This document shows, piece by piece, positions 42,337 to 51,076 of a stretch of 64,000 nt of DNA. A program made the position numbers and the translations under genes. This DNA comes from CBDBBY01 sp965203795 (GTDB taxonomy: Bacteria > Pseudomonadota > Alphaproteobacteria > Rhodobacterales > Rhodobacteraceae): assembly GCA_965203795.1 (NCBI GenBank), contig OZ241915.1, positions 1,488,001 to 1,552,000 on the forward strand, written 5' to 3'. Position 1 is the stretch's first letter; each line of letters starts with the position of its first letter. Below the pieces are notes generated by a model, which was not told the origin of the DNA, did no database searches, and saw only the letters and a program-made list of their open reading frames with translations.

Positions 42337-44653
42337 ATCCGGCTCCGTCTGGTTCGTCCTGCGCCGCGGGAAGCGCGACCCGCACCATCGCCCCGCGATG
42401 GCCGGTTCCGTCGAAAGCGGGCGCGTCGTCGAGCTCCAGCCTGCCGCCGTGATTCTGCACGGCGCTCAGCGCGTTGGAGAGCCCGAGACCTGTCCCGCCC
42501 TTCCGCTTCGTTATGAAAGGTTTCAGCAAGTCTTTCTTTTCTTCCGGGAACCCGCAGCCATTATCCATCACGGATACGGCCAGTTCGCCGCCCGCGCGCG
42601 AAGCGCGCACGACGATCCGCCCCGCGAATTCGCGCTCCCCGGATGCTGCCCGCCTTTCCGCAATCGCCTCGCGGGCGTTTTTCAGCAGATTTGTGAGAAC
42701 TTGCAAGATCATATGGCGATCAATTCTTGCGCTAAGCGGCCTCTCCTCGATTTCCGCGCTGATTTCGGTTCCGGAGCCGCTGGCGAGCTCCAGATCGACG
42801 GCCTGATCGATCAGCGCCGCCAGATCGCAATGGTCCAGATCGGGATCCGGCATTCTTGCGAACTTGGAAAACTCGTCCGTGATCCTTGCCAGCCCCTGCA
42901 TGTTGCTGGTGATCATCCGGGTGTAGCTCCTGAGATTCTCCCGCCCTTCCTGATCCAGCAGCGGCCCGATCTTCTTTTCCAGCTGGTATACCGACATCTC
43001 GATAGGCATGATCGGATTCTTGACTTCGTGTGCTATCCGCTGAGCGACCTCGCTCCATGCCGCCTTTCTCTGGGCCGCGACAAGCTCGGTGATGTCGTCC
43101 AGGGCCACAACGAAGCCTTCGACCTTCCCGGCGCTGTCCCTGCGAGTCGCGCACCGAACCAGCAGATCCTCGTTCCGCCCTTCCCTCTCGATAAGAAGCT
43201 GGCGCTGCGCGACCTCGTCATCGGTCGTCTCCAGCTGCGCAAGCAGCTCCTTGACCTCGGGGAACACGCTGCCGAGCGCAACGCTTTCGTAATTGCTGCC
43301 GCCGGAGTTGTAGCGCGACTCGTCGACGGCGAGGATCGCCGCTGCGGACCGGTTCATGAAGACGATGACCTGGCGCCCGTCAAGGCCGATCACGCCGGGG
43401 GTGACGTTGGACAGGACGCTGAGGAAGGTTCTTTCGCGTCGCTGGGCCTGGTCGCTCTGCTCCATCAGCTGGCTGCTCTGAACTTGCAGCTCGCCGACCA
43501 TCTTGTTGAAAACAAGGCCCAGCTCCGCGATCTCGTCTTCGCCGGCGATGTCGAGCTTGACCCTGAAATCGCCCTTTCCGACCTTGGCGGCCGCCGAAGC
43601 GAGCTCCGCGACCGGCATTGACAGCCGACGGGCGTACCAAATGCCGAACTGCACCATCACGAACAGAAGAAGAAGCGCTCCGGCCAAGCCGCCGGCCGAG
43701 TAGACGAATATCCGGCTGCCCAGCTGGCGGACGGTTTCCCGCGATGTGCCCAGCCTTGCCGCGATCGAGTCGTAGAGATCGAGCGTTTGGGAGCTGACCG
43801 GCTTCGTGGCGGCCAAGTACCGGTTGTGGGCGCTTTCCAGCTTCGCGACGCCCTTGAGCTCGCGGTTTCCGGATATCCGGTAGATGACGATTCCGGGCAG
43901 CTCGCCGTCGTACACGAAGTAAGGATTGGTGTTCCGCCACAATCCGGCTTCAGCCGTCGTGTCGCAGCGGACGATTTCCGGGTCGGCTCCGAACTCCGGG
44001 TCGATCGCGAGCAGAACCCCGAGGGGCGGCGGGTCGAAGTGGAACAGGTAAGCGTTCCTGCCGCGCGCGATGATCGCGCAGTCGCTGTCGATGACGAATA
44101 CGTTCTCGAGGCCGGGATTCAGGGAATCCTCAATGTCCTGCAGATCCTTTCTCAATCCGAATTCCGCTTCGGGATTCTCAAGGTAAGCGGCATTCAGCTG
44201 CCCGGCGAGACGCGTGAGCTCGTCGGCCATCTCCAGCTGCTCCTGCCGGTAGTACGACCGCGCGGCGCTGTAGGCCGCATCCATCTCCCGCTGGACTTCG
44301 GTCTCCAGCCATTCGCCGAGCCAGACCCCGAACACCAGCGTTCCGGCTCCGGCGACGATCGCCGTAGGCACGAGCGCCGCAACCGCGAACACGGCGCTGA
44401 GCCGCGCCCGCAGCGGCGAAGCGACGCCCGAGGCCCGCCGCGCCGACCGCTGCAGAATCTGCTGGAAGAAGATCGCCGACAGGCCGAGAATCAGAAGGAA
44501 ATCGAGCAGAACGGCGACGATGAGCCGCGTCGTGATCTGCCCGTCCAGGAAATCCTGAACGAAGGCGTAGGTAACGCCGGCCATTACGAGGCTGGCGACG
44601 ACGAGCAACGCGAACAGAACGTTCCGCGCGACTTTCAGCGTTCGGGCGTTCAT
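42320..44653 (-). CDS. ntrY: NtrY-type membrane sensor histidine kinase
   Basis: Sensor kinase partnered with NtrX, about 777 residues. Four hydrophobic segments lie in the first part (LFALLVVASLVMAGVTYAFV; LLDFLLILGLSAIFFQQIL; VFAVAALVPTAIVAGAGTLV; and YSAGGLAGALLLLFVMVQFG) around a periplasmic sensing region. HAMP, PAS and a HisKA domain follow, with the phospho-accepting His in RIAHEVKNPIMPIE. The ATPase domain has DNGCGFPEE and GGTGLGLSNALS. ATG 44653 (MNARTLK) was chosen from family alignment; an upstream start at 44674 is possible. Confidence 0.95.
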   Translation of the reverse strand: MNARTLKVARNVLFALLVVASLVMAGVTYAFVQDFLDGQITTRLIVAVLLDFLLILGLSAIFFQQILQRSARRASGVASPLRARLSAVFAVAALVPTAIVAGAGTLVFGVWLGEWLETEVQREMDAAYSAARSYYRQEQLEMADELTRLAGQLNAAYLENPEAEFGLRKDLQDIEDSLNPGLENVFVIDSDCAIIARGRNAYLFHFDPPPLGVLLAIDPEFGADPEIVRCDTTAEAGLWRNTNPYFVYDGELPGIVIYRISGNRELKGVAKLESAHNRYLAATKPVSSQTLDLYDSIAARLGTSRETVRQLGSRIFVYSAGGLAGALLLLFVMVQFGIWYARRLSMPVAELASAAAKVGKGDFRVKLDIAGEDEIAELGLVFNKMVGELQVQSSQLMEQSDQAQRRERTFLSVLSNVTPGVIGLDGRQVIVFMNRSAAAILAVDESRYNSGGSNYESVALGSVFPEVKELLAQLETTDDEVAQRQLLIEREGRNEDLLVRCATRRDSAGKVEGFVVALDDITELVAAQRKAAWSEVAQRIAHEVKNPIMPIEMSVYQLEKKIGPLLDQEGRENLRSYTRMITSNMQGLARITDEFSKFARMPDPDLDHCDLAALIDQAVDLELASGSGTEISAEIEERPLSARIDRHMILQVLTNLLKNAREAIAERRAASGEREFAGRIVVRASRAGGELAVSVMDNGCGFPEEKKDLLKPFITKRKGGTGLGLSNALSAVQNHGGRLELDDAPAFDGTGHRGAMVRVALPAAQDEPDGAGYAERE

Positions 44654-44742
44654 CTCGACGCCCGCGCGCGGCAAGGGATTCGCCCGCTCCAGGCCGCCGA
44701 CGTGCCCGGTTCACGCTTCCCGAACAGGACGGCCATGGACGC

Positions 44743-46104
44743 CTACGCCAGCTTTCCCCGCGCGGCGGACCGGATCCCCTGCTCGCGCATCTTCTTTCGA
44801 AGCGTGTTCCGGTTGATGCCGAGCATTTCGGCGCAGCGTGCGCGGTTCCCGCCCGCCGCCTCGAGCGAAAGCCTGAACAGAGGGCCCTCCACTTCGCGCA
44901 GAACGCGCATGTGCAGGCCCGGCGCCGGCAGCCCGCCGCCGCAGGACTCGAAATGCGCCCGGAGCTGCGACTCGATTTCGCCGCCGAAGATGCCGCCGGA
45001 TCCGTCCGCTCCGAAATCGGGAGGCATCGGCTGGCCCGCGAGAAGCGCCTTGACATCCGCGCCGTCGATCTCGGCATTCGCGCCGACAACGATCAGCATG
45101 CCGACCAGCCTCTCCAGCTGCCTGACGTTTCCAGGCCATTTGTAGGCGCGGAGCGCGTCAAGAGCCTCTTCGGAGAACGACTTGAACTCCGACCCCTCGC
45201 GCGCGCGCAGCCGGAGGAAATGGTCCACAAGCAGCGGAATGTCGTCCAGCCGCTCCCTGAGCGGCGGCAGATGAACCGCAAGACCGCTCACCCGGAAAAA
45301 CAGGTCTTTCCTGAACTCGCCCCGCTCGGCGAGCGCGCCGATGTCGAACTGGGACGTGCTGATCAGGCGCGCCGCCTCGCCCGATTGCGCATCAATGGCC
45401 CTGACCAGGTTCAGCTGCGCGTCCGGTGCGAGTTCCGCAATCTCGTCGATCAGCACCGACCCGCCGCGGGCGCGGACGAAGACCGACGCCGCCGCGTCCG
45501 GATCGCCGAGCAGCGCGGAACCGGCGGAAATCAGCGGAAGGCTGCGCCTGTCCCCGTGCTCGTGGACCATGTTCGCGACCAGCGTCTTGCCTGATCCGGA
45601 CTCGCCGAAGATCTGGACCGGGATGTCGGTGTTCATAACCTTGGCAAGAAGCAGATAGACGGCTTGGAACGCGCGCGACCGCCCGATCAGCGGCAACTCT
45701 TCGGGATCGACCGGCGGGACGCGTCGCGGTTTCGTCTTCTTTTTGAATTCAAGGCCTTGACTTACCTTCTTGAGAAGGTCCGGCAGGTCGAAAGGCTTGG
45801 GAAGGTAAGCGAACGCGTCGGACTCCTCGGCTTCAATGGCGGTCGCCATCGTGTTTTTCGCCGAAATGACGATTACCGGAAGCTTCGGCCGGAATTCCCG
45901 GATCTCCTTCAGGCTCTCCAGCCCGCTCCCGTCCGGCATCACGACGTCGGAGATCACCAGATCGCCCCGCCCTTCCCGAGCCCAGCGGACAAGGGTCGTC
46001 AGCATGGAAGTCGCATGGACCTTGCAGCCGGCTCTTGTAAGCGCCTGCGCAAGGACCATTCTGACGGCCGCGTCGTCGTCGGCAAGCAGCACCGTTCCGT
46101 CCAT
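44743..46104 (-). CDS. ntrC: Nitrogen regulator NtrC, GAFTGA-less
   Basis: Response regulator for nitrogen limitation, 453 residues. The receiver has ADDD at residues 9-11 and phospho-acceptor Asp53 in VISDVVMPDG. The AAA domain has Walker A GESGSGKT and Walker B SVLIDEIAEL, but the segment between them is short (SAGSALLGDPDAAASVF) and lacks GAFTGA, the loop that touches sigma54. The Fis-type DNA-binding end reads NRARCAEMLGINRNTLRKKM. Rhodobacter capsulatus NtrC lacks this loop and works with sigma70 polymerase; the same is inferred here. Its ATG overlaps the ntrB stop as TGATG. Confidence 0.94.
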   Translation of the reverse strand: MDGTVLLADDDAAVRMVLAQALTRAGCKVHATSMLTTLVRWAREGRGDLVISDVVMPDGSGLESLKEIREFRPKLPVIVISAKNTMATAIEAEESDAFAYLPKPFDLPDLLKKVSQGLEFKKKTKPRRVPPVDPEELPLIGRSRAFQAVYLLLAKVMNTDIPVQIFGESGSGKTLVANMVHEHGDRRSLPLISAGSALLGDPDAAASVFVRARGGSVLIDEIAELAPDAQLNLVRAIDAQSGEAARLISTSQFDIGALAERGEFRKDLFFRVSGLAVHLPPLRERLDDIPLLVDHFLRLRAREGSEFKSFSEEALDALRAYKWPGNVRQLERLVGMLIVVGANAEIDGADVKALLAGQPMPPDFGADGSGGIFGGEIESQLRAHFESCGGGLPAPGLHMRVLREVEGPLFRLSLEAAGGNRARCAEMLGINRNTLRKKMREQGIRSAARGKLA

Positions 46105-47183
46105 CAGGCGGCGCCTTTCCCGTCGGATGCCACGGGAAGCGATACCCGGAAGGTCGTTCGCCCCGGCGCGGACCGCACGGAGATCCAGCCGCCCAAGTCG
46201 GCCAGGATCGTTGAAACCAGCGCCAGCCCCAAGCCCTTGCCGTTCTCCTTTCCGCTGACGAACGGCTCGAAGACGTCGCGGGAAATACCCGGAGGCAGTC
46301 CCGGACCGTTGTCGATGATTTCGACATGGACCGGCAGCGGCTTGCCCTTCCCGTCGGCCTGCGGCGCTCTCAGATAGGCGTTGTAGAAGGTGCGGATGCG
46401 GATCAATCCGTCCTGCTCGGGCACGGCATCGGAAGCGTTCTGCAGCAGGTTCAGGAACACCCGAGTGAGCCGGTCCCCCTCCGCCAGCACGAGCGGCAGC
46501 GAAGGATCGAACTCCTTTTCGATGACCGTTCCGGCCGCGAAGCCAACCGATGCCACCTTTCTCACCTTGTCCAGCAAATCATGGATGTTCAGCGGCTTGG
46601 CGTCGACCGCGCCGGATCCGCCGAACTGGTCGAATTGCTCCAGCAGCGCGAGGATTCTGCGGGCCTCACCGACGATTATGTCGGTCAGCTCCCGGTCCTT
46701 GCGCTTCAGGTTCATCGCCAGCAGCTGGGCCGCTCCCGTTATCCCGGCGAGCGGGTTCTTGATTTCGTGCGAAAGGATGTCCGCCATTCCGATTGCCGAC
46801 TTGGCGGTCGAATTGAGCTTGCGGCCTCGCCCCAGATGGTCCTCGATTTCCCTCGACTGAAGGCACAGCAAGAGATCGCGCGAGGTGTTTGCGAGCGGCG
46901 CGACCTGCACGCTGGCGACGATGGGCGACTTCCCGTTCATGCGAATCGCGACGTCCCGGACGGACACCGGCGCCAATCCGCTGCGCGCCCGCTCCAGATT
47001 CGGCTCAAGGCTGGGGGCGAAGCTGAGCCGCTCGGAAAGCGGCCGGCCGGACAAGGACTTGGCCGAGCAGTTCAGCATGGCCTCGGCCGCCGGGTTCGCC
47101 GACAGTATCCTGCCGTCGCCGCCGACCGTGAGCGCCGCGATCGGAAGCGACGTCCAAACCGCGTTGCGCGCCGGGTCAGGCAT
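46104..47183 (-). CDS. ntrB: Nitrogen sensor kinase NtrB (GlnL)
   Basis: Cytoplasmic histidine kinase/phosphatase that controls NtrC in response to PII, about 359 residues without membrane segments. It has an N-terminal PAS domain (LTVGGDGRILSANPAAEAML), a H-box DILSHEIKNPLAGITGAAQLL with the phospho-accepting His, the N-box LLQNASDAV and glycine boxes DNGPGLPPGI and ENGKGLGLALVS. ATG 47183 is preferred to the in-frame GTG 47189. dusB, usually upstream, is missing here, and the gene is divergent from ispDF. Confidence 0.94.
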   Translation of the reverse strand: MPDPARNAVWTSLPIAALTVGGDGRILSANPAAEAMLNCSAKSLSGRPLSERLSFAPSLEPNLERARSGLAPVSVRDVAIRMNGKSPIVASVQVAPLANTSRDLLLCLQSREIEDHLGRGRKLNSTAKSAIGMADILSHEIKNPLAGITGAAQLLAMNLKRKDRELTDIIVGEARRILALLEQFDQFGGSGAVDAKPLNIHDLLDKVRKVASVGFAAGTVIEKEFDPSLPLVLAEGDRLTRVFLNLLQNASDAVPEQDGLIRIRTFYNAYLRAPQADGKGKPLPVHVEIIDNGPGLPPGISRDVFEPFVSGKENGKGLGLALVSTILADLGGWISVRSAPGRTTFRVSLPVASDGKGAA

Positions 47184-47486
47184 GGGCACTTCGGCCTGCC
47201 GGCCGCTGGCCGCCGCGATGCGGAAGCTTCTCGAAACAGATGCCGCGCAGCCTCCGCACCGGCAAGCGGCGCTTGCCGGCGGTCAAAGCGGAAGTCCTGA
47301 CGGGCGTCGGCCGTTCATGCCCGGAATTATACCGGCTGGCGCTTCCCATTGCCAAACGATGCCGACATCCGGGCCAAAACGCGGAAGGGCCGCCGGAGGC
47401 AGCCGCCTCCGTCGGTCCAATTGCAACGTGGCGGATGCCAAGGATATATCGTGCGGTCCCGGAGGCTGTACTGGACCTGCCGTGAA

Positions 47487-48629
47487 ATGAGATTCGCTGC
47501 GGTGGTAGTCGCTGGAGGACGCGGCGTGCGTGCGGGAAGCGGCGTGCCCAAGCAGTTCCGCAAGGTCATGGGCAGGCCGGTGATGGCCAGATCGCTCGAC
47601 CCCATCCTCGCCCACAGCGCAATCGGCGAGTGCGTCGCCGTTGTGGCACAGCAAGATCTTCGGACATTTGAAAGCGAAGTCGCCAGCCTGTTCGAACAGA
47701 AGATCAGGGTTGCCGAGGGCGGAACCACACGCACCGAATCGGTGCTCAGCGGCCTTCGCGCGCTGGAAGGGCGCGGGTATACCCATGTTCTGGTGCACGA
47801 CGCTGTCAGGCCGTTCCTTTCCGCGGAGCTTCTGGAACAGCTGATTGAGGCGTGCAGGAAGCACGACGGAGCGATACCGGTAGCGCCCGTAAGCGACGCG
47901 CTGTGGGAGGTGGTCGACGGGTTCGTTGCGCGCCCGGTTCCGCGGGACGGAACGTTCAGGGCTCAGACGCCGCAGGCATTTGCATTCGAATCCCTGCTGC
48001 AAGCTCATCTGGCCCATTCGGGGGCGGCAGCCGACGACGCGGCCATCGCGGTCGCCAGCGGAATGGATGTCGCGGCGATCGCCGGATGCGAGAGGAATTT
48101 CAAGATCACTGTTGGAGGGGATTTCGACAGGGCGGAACGAGCCGCCGCCGTAATGGACTATCGAACCGGGCAAGGCTTCGACATCCACCCCGCCGCGGCA
48201 GGCGACGGCGTTGTGCTGTGCGGCGTTAAGATTCCGTGCGGTTTCAGCCTTGCGGGACACTCCGACGCCGACGCGGCGATTCACGCGATTGCCGACGCTC
48301 TGTACGGCGCTGTCGCGGCAGGCGACATAGGCGCCTGGTTTCCGCCCTCGGACGCGGCTTGGAAAGGCGCGGATTCGGCGGTGTTCCTCAAGCATGCGGC
48401 CGAACGCGTTGCGCAGGAAGGCTATTTCGTGACTTCGGTCGACTGCACCATCATATGCGAGCAGCCGCGGATTGCCCCGCACGCGCCCGGCATGCGTGCC
48501 AATCTGGCAAAGATTCTCGGAATCGATGTTGCCCGCGTTGGCGTCAAGGCAACGACCGCGGAAAGGCTGGGCTTCATCGGACGGGAAGAAGGGATTGCGG
48601 CGATGGCGGTCGCAACCGTAGGAAGATGA
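47487..48629 (+). CDS. ispDF: Bifunctional IspD/IspF of the MEP isoprenoid pathway
   Basis: A fusion of 380 residues catalysing two non-consecutive steps: MEP cytidylyltransferase and MECDP synthase. The IspD half starts VVVAGGRGVRAGSGVPKQF and has VLVHDAVRPF. The IspF half begins at RTGQGFDIHP (metal ligands Asp and His) and continues with LAGHSDADAAIHAIADAL and VKATTAERLGFIGREEG. The fusion is typical of alphaproteobacteria and epsilonproteobacteria. ATG 47487 matches the family start. Its stop overlaps the pgpA start as ATGA. Confidence 0.97.
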   Translation: MRFAAVVVAGGRGVRAGSGVPKQFRKVMGRPVMARSLDPILAHSAIGECVAVVAQQDLRTFESEVASLFEQKIRVAEGGTTRTESVLSGLRALEGRGYTHVLVHDAVRPFLSAELLEQLIEACRKHDGAIPVAPVSDALWEVVDGFVARPVPRDGTFRAQTPQAFAFESLLQAHLAHSGAAADDAAIAVASGMDVAAIAGCERNFKITVGGDFDRAERAAAVMDYRTGQGFDIHPAAAGDGVVLCGVKIPCGFSLAGHSDADAAIHAIADALYGAVAAGDIGAWFPPSDAAWKGADSAVFLKHAAERVAQEGYFVTSVDCTIICEQPRIAPHAPGMRANLAKILGIDVARVGVKATTAERLGFIGREEGIAAMAVATVGR

Positions 48630-49120
48630 TTCAGCGCCGCGTTGCAGCCCTTTACTGCGTCGGCCATTTTCCTTGGGCTCCCGGAACGGCCGGGTCGCTG
48701 GCCGCCATTCCCGCTGCCGTCGCGGTTCACGCCTTGGGCGGGTTTCCCTTGCTTCTCGCTTCAACCGCGCTGGCGCTGCTTGCCGGATACTGGGCGTGCG
48801 TCGGCGTGGTCGGCAATGACCGCGAAAGCGATCCGGACTTCGTCGTCGTCGACGAGCTCGCGGGCCAGTGGATCGCTCTCTGGCCGGTCTCCTTCGCCGA
48901 TTGGCGGTTCGACGCGGATCCTGCCCTTTCGGCGGCCGGCATCGCCGCGGCGTTCGTCCTCTTCCGGATTCTGGACATCGCCAAGCCGGGCCTTATCGGG
49001 TGGGCCGACCGGATGGGCGGGAGCCTCGGCATCATGCTTGACGACGCGATAGCCGGGCTGTGCGCCGCCATTGTGCTCGCAGCGGCCTACGCGGTCTCGG
49101 CGTTCGCAGGAATCCTGTGA
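48626..49120 (+). CDS. pgpA: Phosphatidylglycerophosphatase A
   Basis: Membrane enzyme that dephosphorylates phosphatidylglycerophosphate to phosphatidylglycerol, 164 residues. It has GHFPWAPGTAGSLAAIP at the N-terminus, the acidic active-site motif DPDFVVVDELAGQWIAL and MGGSLGIMLDDAIAGL near the end, with three or four membrane segments. The start overlaps the ispDF stop by four bases and the stop overlaps the pncC start, so the three genes form a tight operon. This order is common in alphaproteobacteria. Confidence 0.93.
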   Translation: MIQRRVAALYCVGHFPWAPGTAGSLAAIPAAVAVHALGGFPLLLASTALALLAGYWACVGVVGNDRESDPDFVVVDELAGQWIALWPVSFADWRFDADPALSAAGIAAAFVLFRILDIAKPGLIGWADRMGGSLGIMLDDAIAGLCAAIVLAAAYAVSAFAGIL

Positions 49121-49599
49121 AGGCCACCCGCGAACTGCTTGAGGCTTGCCGCGCCCGCGGCATCATGATTGCCGTTGCCGAAAGCTGCACCGGAGGCCTC
49201 GTCGCTGCCGAACTCACGAGGATTCCCGGCAGTTCCGATGTGTTCGCGCAGGGCTTCGTCACCTACGCCAATTCAGCTAAGCGTCGGACACTTCATGTGT
49301 CCGCGGAATCGCTTGAGCGGCACGGCGCCGTTTCCCCGGAGGTCGCGGCGGAAATGGCTTCGGGCGCTAGCGCGGGCTCCGGGGCGGATCTTTCCGTGGC
49401 CGTCACCGGCATTGCCGGACCCGGCGGGTCGGAATCCAAGCCTGAAGGGCGCGTCTGCTTCGCCGTGGCCTTCCGGGGCCGGGTCGAGCGGGTCGAAACC
49501 GAGGAGTTCGGAGCGCGAGGGAGGGACGAGGTCCGCAGCGCGTCGGTGCGGCGCGCCATCGGCCTCCTGCTCGGATTCGTCCAAGCCTTGAACGGCTGA
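49117..49599 (+). CDS. pncC: Nicotinamide-nucleotide amidohydrolase PncC (CinA C-terminal type)
   Basis: Deamidates nicotinamide mononucleotide for NAD recycling. The 160 residues are the stand-alone CinA C-terminal domain: IAVAESCTGGLVAAELTRIPGSS with the catalytic Ser, QGFVTYANSAKR, HGAVSPEVAAEMASGA and VTGIAGPGG. The start is GTG 49117, overlapping the pgpA stop as GTGA. The N-terminal domain of full CinA is absent, as usual in this operon. Confidence 0.93.
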   Translation: MKATRELLEACRARGIMIAVAESCTGGLVAAELTRIPGSSDVFAQGFVTYANSAKRRTLHVSAESLERHGAVSPEVAAEMASGASAGSGADLSVAVTGIAGPGGSESKPEGRVCFAVAFRGRVERVETEEFGARGRDEVRSASVRRAIGLLLGFVQALNG

Positions 49600-49746
49600 A
49601 CGGCGCTCGATTCCCCCGTTCCGCCGCCGCTTGGCGGGTTCCGGAAAACATGCCCCGGCAATTCATTTCCGCGGCCTCGCGCAGTTGCCAGCGCAAGGCT
49701 GACAGTTTAGAGGGCGGGCGGAAATCTATGCTCGGGAGTCTAAGAA

Positions 49747-50931
49747 ATGAACGGAGCTGACACGGCGTGGATCATTGTCGCCACTGCCTTGGTATTGATG
49801 ATGACATTGCCTGGCCTCGCGCTGTTTTACGGCGGCTTGGTCAGGGCCCGGAACATCCTCAGCGCATTCATGCAATGCTACGGGATTGCGTGCCTGATGA
49901 GCGTGCTGTGGCTGGTCGCCGGGTACTCCATCGCGTTCGGCGATTCCGATTCCGGGATCTGGGGAGGGCTGGGAAAGGCCTTTCTGATCGGCGTCACGCC
50001 CGACGCCGTTTCGGGATCGATTCCGGAAATCCTGTTCTTCGCGTTCCAGATGACGTTCGCGGTCATCACGCCTGCGCTGATCGTCGGCGCGTATGTGGAG
50101 CGGATCGGATTCGCATTCGTGCTCGCGTTTTCGGGACTATGGATGCTGCTGTGCTACGCGCCGGTGGCGCACTGGATCTGGGGCGGCGGCATTCTGGGAT
50201 CCGGCGGGATCTTCGGCGAAACCGGCGTCTTCGACTTCGCGGGCGGAATCGTCGTCCATGAAACGGCTGGACTCGCGGCGCTCGTGATCGCCTTCTTCCT
50301 CGGCCCGAGGCACGACAAGGCGAAGCCGCCGCACAGCCCGGGACTGGTCACCATCGGGGCTGCGCTGCTCTGGGTCGGCTGGTTCGGCTTCAACGGCGGT
50401 TCGCAGCTGGCGGCGGACGGCGGCGCTGCATCCGCGATCACGGTAACGCACATCTCCGCCGCGGCGGCTTCGCTGACCTGGATCATCTGGGAGCGCATCA
50501 AATACGGGAAGACCTCGCTGGTCGGCATGGTGACAGGCACGATCGCCGGCCTTGCGTCGATCACGCCGGGCTCCGGGTTCGTGGGCCCCGTCGAAGCGCT
50601 TATCATCGGCGCGGTCTCAGGCGTGCTCTGCCAGGAGGCCGTCGGCTTCGTGAAGAACCTGCTTCGAATCGACGACACCCTGGATGTGTTCGCTGTCCAT
50701 GGCGTCGGCGGCATCTTCGGCACGATCATGATCGCCGTGTTCGTCCCGGAAGCGTCCTGGGCGGCGCAGCTGGGATCGATCCTGATCGTCGGCGTCTTCA
50801 CCGTGGTAATGACGGTCATTCTGGTGAAGCTGATCGGCCTTGTCCTTCAGCTCCGCGTGTCGAGAGAGGACGAGTTCGTCGGCCTCGACATGTCGTCCCA
50901 CGGCGAGCGCGCCTACGATTTGACCTCGTAA
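49747..50931 (+). CDS. amtB: Ammonium transporter
   Basis: Ammonium channel of the inner membrane, 394 residues with about eleven membrane segments. Signature stretches include TLPGLALFYGGLVRARNILS, FAFQMTFAVITPALIVGAYVERI, the DFAGGIVVHETAGLAAL site and WVGWFGFNGGSQLA. The pore histidines are present (VVHE and VFAVHGVGG). No PII gene (glnK) adjoins, unlike most amtB loci. I looked for a sigma54 promoter (TGGC-N8-TGC type) upstream and saw none, in keeping with the GAFTGA-less NtrC. Confidence 0.95.
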   Translation: MNGADTAWIIVATALVLMMTLPGLALFYGGLVRARNILSAFMQCYGIACLMSVLWLVAGYSIAFGDSDSGIWGGLGKAFLIGVTPDAVSGSIPEILFFAFQMTFAVITPALIVGAYVERIGFAFVLAFSGLWMLLCYAPVAHWIWGGGILGSGGIFGETGVFDFAGGIVVHETAGLAALVIAFFLGPRHDKAKPPHSPGLVTIGAALLWVGWFGFNGGSQLAADGGAASAITVTHISAAAASLTWIIWERIKYGKTSLVGMVTGTIAGLASITPGSGFVGPVEALIIGAVSGVLCQEAVGFVKNLLRIDDTLDVFAVHGVGGIFGTIMIAVFVPEASWAAQLGSILIVGVFTVVMTVILVKLIGLVLQLRVSREDEFVGLDMSSHGERAYDLTS

Positions 50932-50976
50932 GCGGGCCAGCGTCCGCGGGACCTGGCGGTTCCGCGAGGACATTCG

Positions 50977-51013
50977 AGCGCCCCGGTCGGCCGCAAGGTC
51001 CGGTCGGGGCGCT
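50977..51013. terminator. Long GC-rich hairpin between convergent amtB and the methyltransferase gene
   Basis: Perfect outer stem AGCGCCCCG (50977-50985)/CGGGGCGCT (51005-51013) with further inner pairing around a GCAA loop. It is placed for bidirectional termination; no long T-run follows. Confidence 0.5.
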
Positions 51014-51076
51014 TCGTTCACGGGGAACGAGGCGGCGGCGCGTTCGCCTGCGCGCGTGTCGCGGGCAGCAGTCGGC

